Positions 20,421-23,037 of a DNA stretch of 23,037 nt are shown here, piece after piece. The stretch comes from CAYXVU01 sp964468725 (GTDB taxonomy: Bacteria; Acidobacteriota; Blastocatellia; UBA7656), in the NCBI GenBank assembly GCA_964468725.1, contig CAYXVU010000083.1:1-23037 (forward strand), given 5' to 3'. Both the position numbers and the translations under genes were made by a program. Each line of letters opens with the position of its first letter. The first letter of the stretch is position 1. The notes beneath the pieces were generated by a model. That model was not told where the DNA came from. It saw only the letters and a list, made by a program, of their open reading frames with translations, and searched no databases.

Positions 20421-21029
20421 TCAGCTTTCTTGACTTTCGTCTTCAACATGGTGCAGAGGTGCGGGCGGCGGGAAGGCAATGCGTCTATATATCTCTCCTA
20501 ACGAGAGCGCAACACCGATGGAATGAATCACCAGTTGGGCATCCGTTTGCGTCAGATTTTGCAATCGCCATTCACCGCCGGATTGGCGGGCGTAATGCTC
20601 GACGCGCAGGTGGTCTTGTGCAATCAGGATGTAATCAGTAAGGCTGGTAATCGTTTGATAATCAATGAGCTTAGCTCCGCGATCTCTGGCTTCGGTCGAT
20701 TTGGAGAGAACTTCGATAATCACCGTTGGATTGAGGAGCGTATCGCCCTCACTCTCTTCAAACTGCGGTTCTCCGCATACAATGACAACATCCGGGTAGG
20801 TATAGGACATGGGCGTGCTTCGCACACGCATGTCACTAGCGTAGGTTTCGCAAGGTTGATCTTCTAATTGGTTTCTAACTTTTTGAGCCACATTGCCGCT
20901 AATCAAATTGTGCCGTCGGCTGGCTCCTGACATTGCTACGATCTCGCCCTTGATATATTCGTGCCTCTCTTCCGCGTTCCGTTCAAAGGCAAGATACTCT
21001 TCGGGTGTATAGAATTGCTCGATTTGCAT
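20421..21029 (-). CDS. Uma2-family (DUF820) PD-(D/E)XK nuclease-like protein
   Basis: About 202 aa. Typical Uma2 layout: N-terminal YTPEEYLAFER, RHEYIKGEIVAMSG, the PDV strand (YPDVVIVCG) with the catalytic Asp, then PTVIIEVLSKSTEARDRGAKL with the catalytic Glu and Lys-bearing helix, then YQTI..DYILI. The family has a restriction-endonuclease fold; its members are abundant in cyanobacteria and some soil phyla and their cellular role is largely unknown. I start at ATG 21029, with GGGGAG about 5 nt upstream; ATG 21050 also has a possible site. Confidence 0.88.
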   Translation of the reverse strand: MQIEQFYTPEEYLAFERNAEERHEYIKGEIVAMSGASRRHNLISGNVAQKVRNQLEDQPCETYASDMRVRSTPMSYTYPDVVIVCGEPQFEESEGDTLLNPTVIIEVLSKSTEARDRGAKLIDYQTITSLTDYILIAQDHLRVEHYARQSGGEWRLQNLTQTDAQLVIHSIGVALSLGEIYRRIAFPPPAPLHHVEDESQES

Positions 21030-21085
21030 TTCCGCTCCCCTTTTTCTCATCAGTACTCGCTCCGGCACGTCGAATCGCGGCAGCC

Positions 21086-21094
21086 ATTATAACA
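21086..21094 (-). promoter_or_regulatory. Extended -10 promoter of the Uma2 gene
   Basis: On the minus strand TGTTATAAT, a perfect TATAAT (21086-21091) with the TGn extension. It lies about 57 nt before ATG 21029. No good -35 is seen. Confidence 0.5.
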
Positions 21095-21350
21095 AGAGTC
21101 TTGGCTGGGGTGCGATGTTCGCAACAACAATGACAGAGGTAGAGTGCGACACAATCGCTTTCAATCCTCTGTGGAAATCCTTTATCATTCGTTCAGGCAG
21201 TCAGGAGTCGCTTCCCATCTGCACAACTGAATGGAACAAAGGTGGCGCGCATGCAAACGGGGGATATTCATGACCGACTTTTTCTTCATCAAGCGCGCGG
21301 CATCCCAACTTTTATCGCTTCGCTAAAATCTCTCAGCATGAGGACAGGCC

Positions 21351-22643
21351 ATGGCACGCGGCAGAAAGTTCAGAACAACCCGACGCATTCCCGAAACCGA
21401 GCGCGCCTTATTCGAACAAAAATTCACGGGCTACTATTCGCGCACCCTTGATCGCACCGAATTGCTCGATCTCGTGCGCGGCGGCGAAGACACCTACCTC
21501 GAATTCAAAGTCCGCCTGGTCAACACGGAAAAGATCAGCGCCGAAATCGTTGCCCTCGCCAACACCGGCGGCGGCGCCATCATCTTCGGGGTCAACGATC
21601 AACGCCGCGTCGAAGGACTCGACGATCCTGAACAGGTCGAAGAACAGATCATTGACATCTGTCGCAATCAGATCACGCCGCCCATCTTGCCGCACATTGA
21701 TAAAGTCGCTTTCGACAATGGTGCGCGCCTTATCGTGTTGGAAGTGGATGACCGGCGCGCTCCGCATGCCACGCTCGATCAACGCTACTTCATCCGCATT
21801 GGTTCGACCAAACGCGAAGCCGACAGCCGCGAAATCGCCGCCCTCTTTGCGCGCTCGCGCGTCGCTGCCTTCGAAGACCGTCCGATTCTGACCGCCTCGA
21901 TGGCAGAGATTGATGAAGCCTTAATCTGGAGTTTTGTGCGCGATCTGGAAGGCGAAACGTTTCAGGAACCCGCAGGTTTTCCCACCGAACAAGCGATGCG
22001 GGACTTGCTCTTTGCCATCGAATACGCCGGTCGCTTTGTGCCGACGCTGGCAGGCCTGCTGCTCTTTGGGCGCAACCAAGCGGTTGAGCAAATCGCGCCG
22101 CAAAGCCGCATCGAGCTGCTACGCTATTCGGGCACGGGGCTTCACTCTCCGATTATTGAACACAGTAAAGTAGCGGGCAATCTGCCGCGACTTTTTGACC
22201 GCACCCTCGCCTTCATCAAACGTTACGCGGATTTGTGGGAGGCGCGCCCCAATCGCGCCAATGGCCATGCCGCTTCGTCCGCTCCGGTTTCTCCGCGCGC
22301 CAATTACGGGCACGATGTCGTCGTCGAAGCCTTGACCAATCTGCTTGCTCACCGCGACTATGCCATCAACGAACCATCCGCCCGGGTGATGATCTTTGAT
22401 GATCGCGTCGAACTGACTAATCCGAGTCACGGCGAAGGCGTTCGGAAAAAGACGATAGACTATGGCGCGACCGCTCGCCCCAATCCACGCCTGCATCACA
22501 TCCTGACCAAACGCGAGTACGGACTGGAATCGGCGCAGCGTGGCATTCCCGCTTTGCGCCGCGCCCACACTCTCTTTGCGCGCTGCGAGCCGAAAATCTC
22601 GACCGCTAATGGCGAATTTCGTATCGAACTGTTCGGCATGTAG
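21351..22643 (+). CDS. AlbA_2 (Schlafen-type) ATP-binding regulator-like protein
   Basis: 430 aa. The N-terminal part (about residues 35-150) matches the AlbA_2/divergent-AAA domain: an acidic EFK motif (YLEFKVR), then EIVALANTGGGAIIFGVND and RYFIRIGSTKREAD. The C-terminal part matches the HATPase_c_4-like region of such proteins: VVVEALTNLLAHRDY, VMIFDDRVELTNP and YGLESAQRGIPALRRA. These proteins are usually annotated as putative transcriptional regulators or ATP-dependent helicases; proof of function is rare. GAGG lies about 8 nt before ATG 21351. An internal Ala/Ser/Pro-rich linker sits at about residues 303-316. It stands alone. Confidence 0.82.
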   Translation: MARGRKFRTTRRIPETERALFEQKFTGYYSRTLDRTELLDLVRGGEDTYLEFKVRLVNTEKISAEIVALANTGGGAIIFGVNDQRRVEGLDDPEQVEEQIIDICRNQITPPILPHIDKVAFDNGARLIVLEVDDRRAPHATLDQRYFIRIGSTKREADSREIAALFARSRVAAFEDRPILTASMAEIDEALIWSFVRDLEGETFQEPAGFPTEQAMRDLLFAIEYAGRFVPTLAGLLLFGRNQAVEQIAPQSRIELLRYSGTGLHSPIIEHSKVAGNLPRLFDRTLAFIKRYADLWEARPNRANGHAASSAPVSPRANYGHDVVVEALTNLLAHRDYAINEPSARVMIFDDRVELTNPSHGEGVRKKTIDYGATARPNPRLHHILTKREYGLESAQRGIPALRRAHTLFARCEPKISTANGEFRIELFGM

Positions 22644-22867
22644 CGCCCCTCACCATGGTCAGCAGGAAAGAGGGACTCCGCTACCAGCCACCGGATTCGG
22701 TTTTAGCCCCTTGCAAGTAGGGCATTGCCGGGTATGACTCGCAGCCAGTTCTCTCTCTGCCCTCAACCTCAGTTGCCATCTTTGCCGAACTTTTGCTTGC
22801 TGTCGGCGTATAACTCAACGCCACAAAGAGTAAGCGGGTTCGGGTAACAATCAAGCAAAGGGTTTTC
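22644..22867. other. Intergenic region before the last gene, nothing recognised
   Basis: No clear terminator, promoter or ORF with family features. AAAGGG (about 22856-22861) lies just before the next start and may be its ribosome-binding site. Confidence 0.35.
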
Positions 22868-23037
22868 ATGCATGTCACTTCCTCCACGATAGATTTCTTT
22901 TCCGACGTTTTACATCATGCGGACTTTGCTTCCCTATCGTTGACAGAAACTCGCTACCCGCCGCCCTTGAAGATGGCCGAGCATGCACATGAACCGGCTT
23001 ATTTCGGTCTGGTCTTACAAGGCGCATACACCGAACG
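22868..23037 (+). CDS. AraC-type regulator, N-terminal part (cut by window end)
   Basis: The frame is open from ATG 22868 to the window end (56 complete codons). The segment MAEHAHEPAYFGLVLQG followed by YTE is the characteristic start of the cupin-like sensing domain of AraC/XylS-family regulators (H-x-H...F-x-L-V-L-x-G-x-Y-x-E). The helix-turn-helix part would lie beyond the window. The call rests on this short block only. AAAGGG precedes the start. Confidence 0.65.
   Translation, partial: MHVTSSTIDFFSDVLHHADFASLSLTETRYPPPLKMAEHAHEPAYFGLVLQGAYTE

Noticed and set aside
22681..22887. 68-codon minus-strand frame near the window end
   Set aside because: No family features, and it overlaps the start of the AraC-type gene, which has a recognisable conserved block.

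Overview
The window comes from a Gram-negative bacterium: an LptD outer-membrane LPS-assembly protein is present and the genes are diderm housekeeping genes. Gene content, moderate-to-high GC and the conserved unknown proteins suggest Acidobacteriota, perhaps Blastocatellia. That placement is inference from memory, not a database result.

Layout. (1) Positions 119-2810 hold a dense minus-strand array of 23 tRNA-like genes covering 17 amino acids plus one Ile-like anticodon; Ala, Trp and the usual Ile(GAT) are absent. No copy encodes CCA. Several are not canonical: a Val gene that loses its 3' half in the T arm, a CAT gene whose acceptor stem does not pair, a class-II tRNA with anticodon TAT, two Leu-type tRNAs without the long variable arm, and a His tRNA without G-1:C73. 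The longer spacers carry inverted simple repeats, a tRNA-sized palindromic element and a frameshifted SEC-C gene. (2) Positions 2811-3670 form an AT-rich regulatory region. A minus-strand promoter (TTGACA-N17-CACAAT) with four T-tracts at about 10.5-bp phase behind it points toward the tRNA array. (3) lptD. (4) A heat-shock cluster hrcA-grpE-dnaK-dnaJ, with a large hairpin between grpE and dnaK and an extended -10 element before dnaJ. (5) proS, convergent with dnaJ and divergent from guaB. (6) A diacylglycerol/lipid kinase-like gene coupled to a TPR protein gene, then a multi-pass membrane protein and an alkaline-phosphatase-superfamily protein. (7) A Uma2-family nuclease-like gene (minus), an AlbA_2/Schlafen-type ATP-binding regulator-like gene, and the start of an AraC-type regulator cut by the window end.

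How the genes fit together. The chaperone genes form one stress-response unit (HrcA repressor; DnaK with DnaJ and the exchange factor GrpE). proS and guaB are essential metabolism genes sharing a divergent intergenic region. The tRNA array is the most unusual part. It may be a supplementary, partly decaying set of the kind described on mobile elements, or part of the main tRNA supply with relaxed cloverleaves; the sequence alone does not decide. No integrase, transposase, CRISPR array or defence island is visible.
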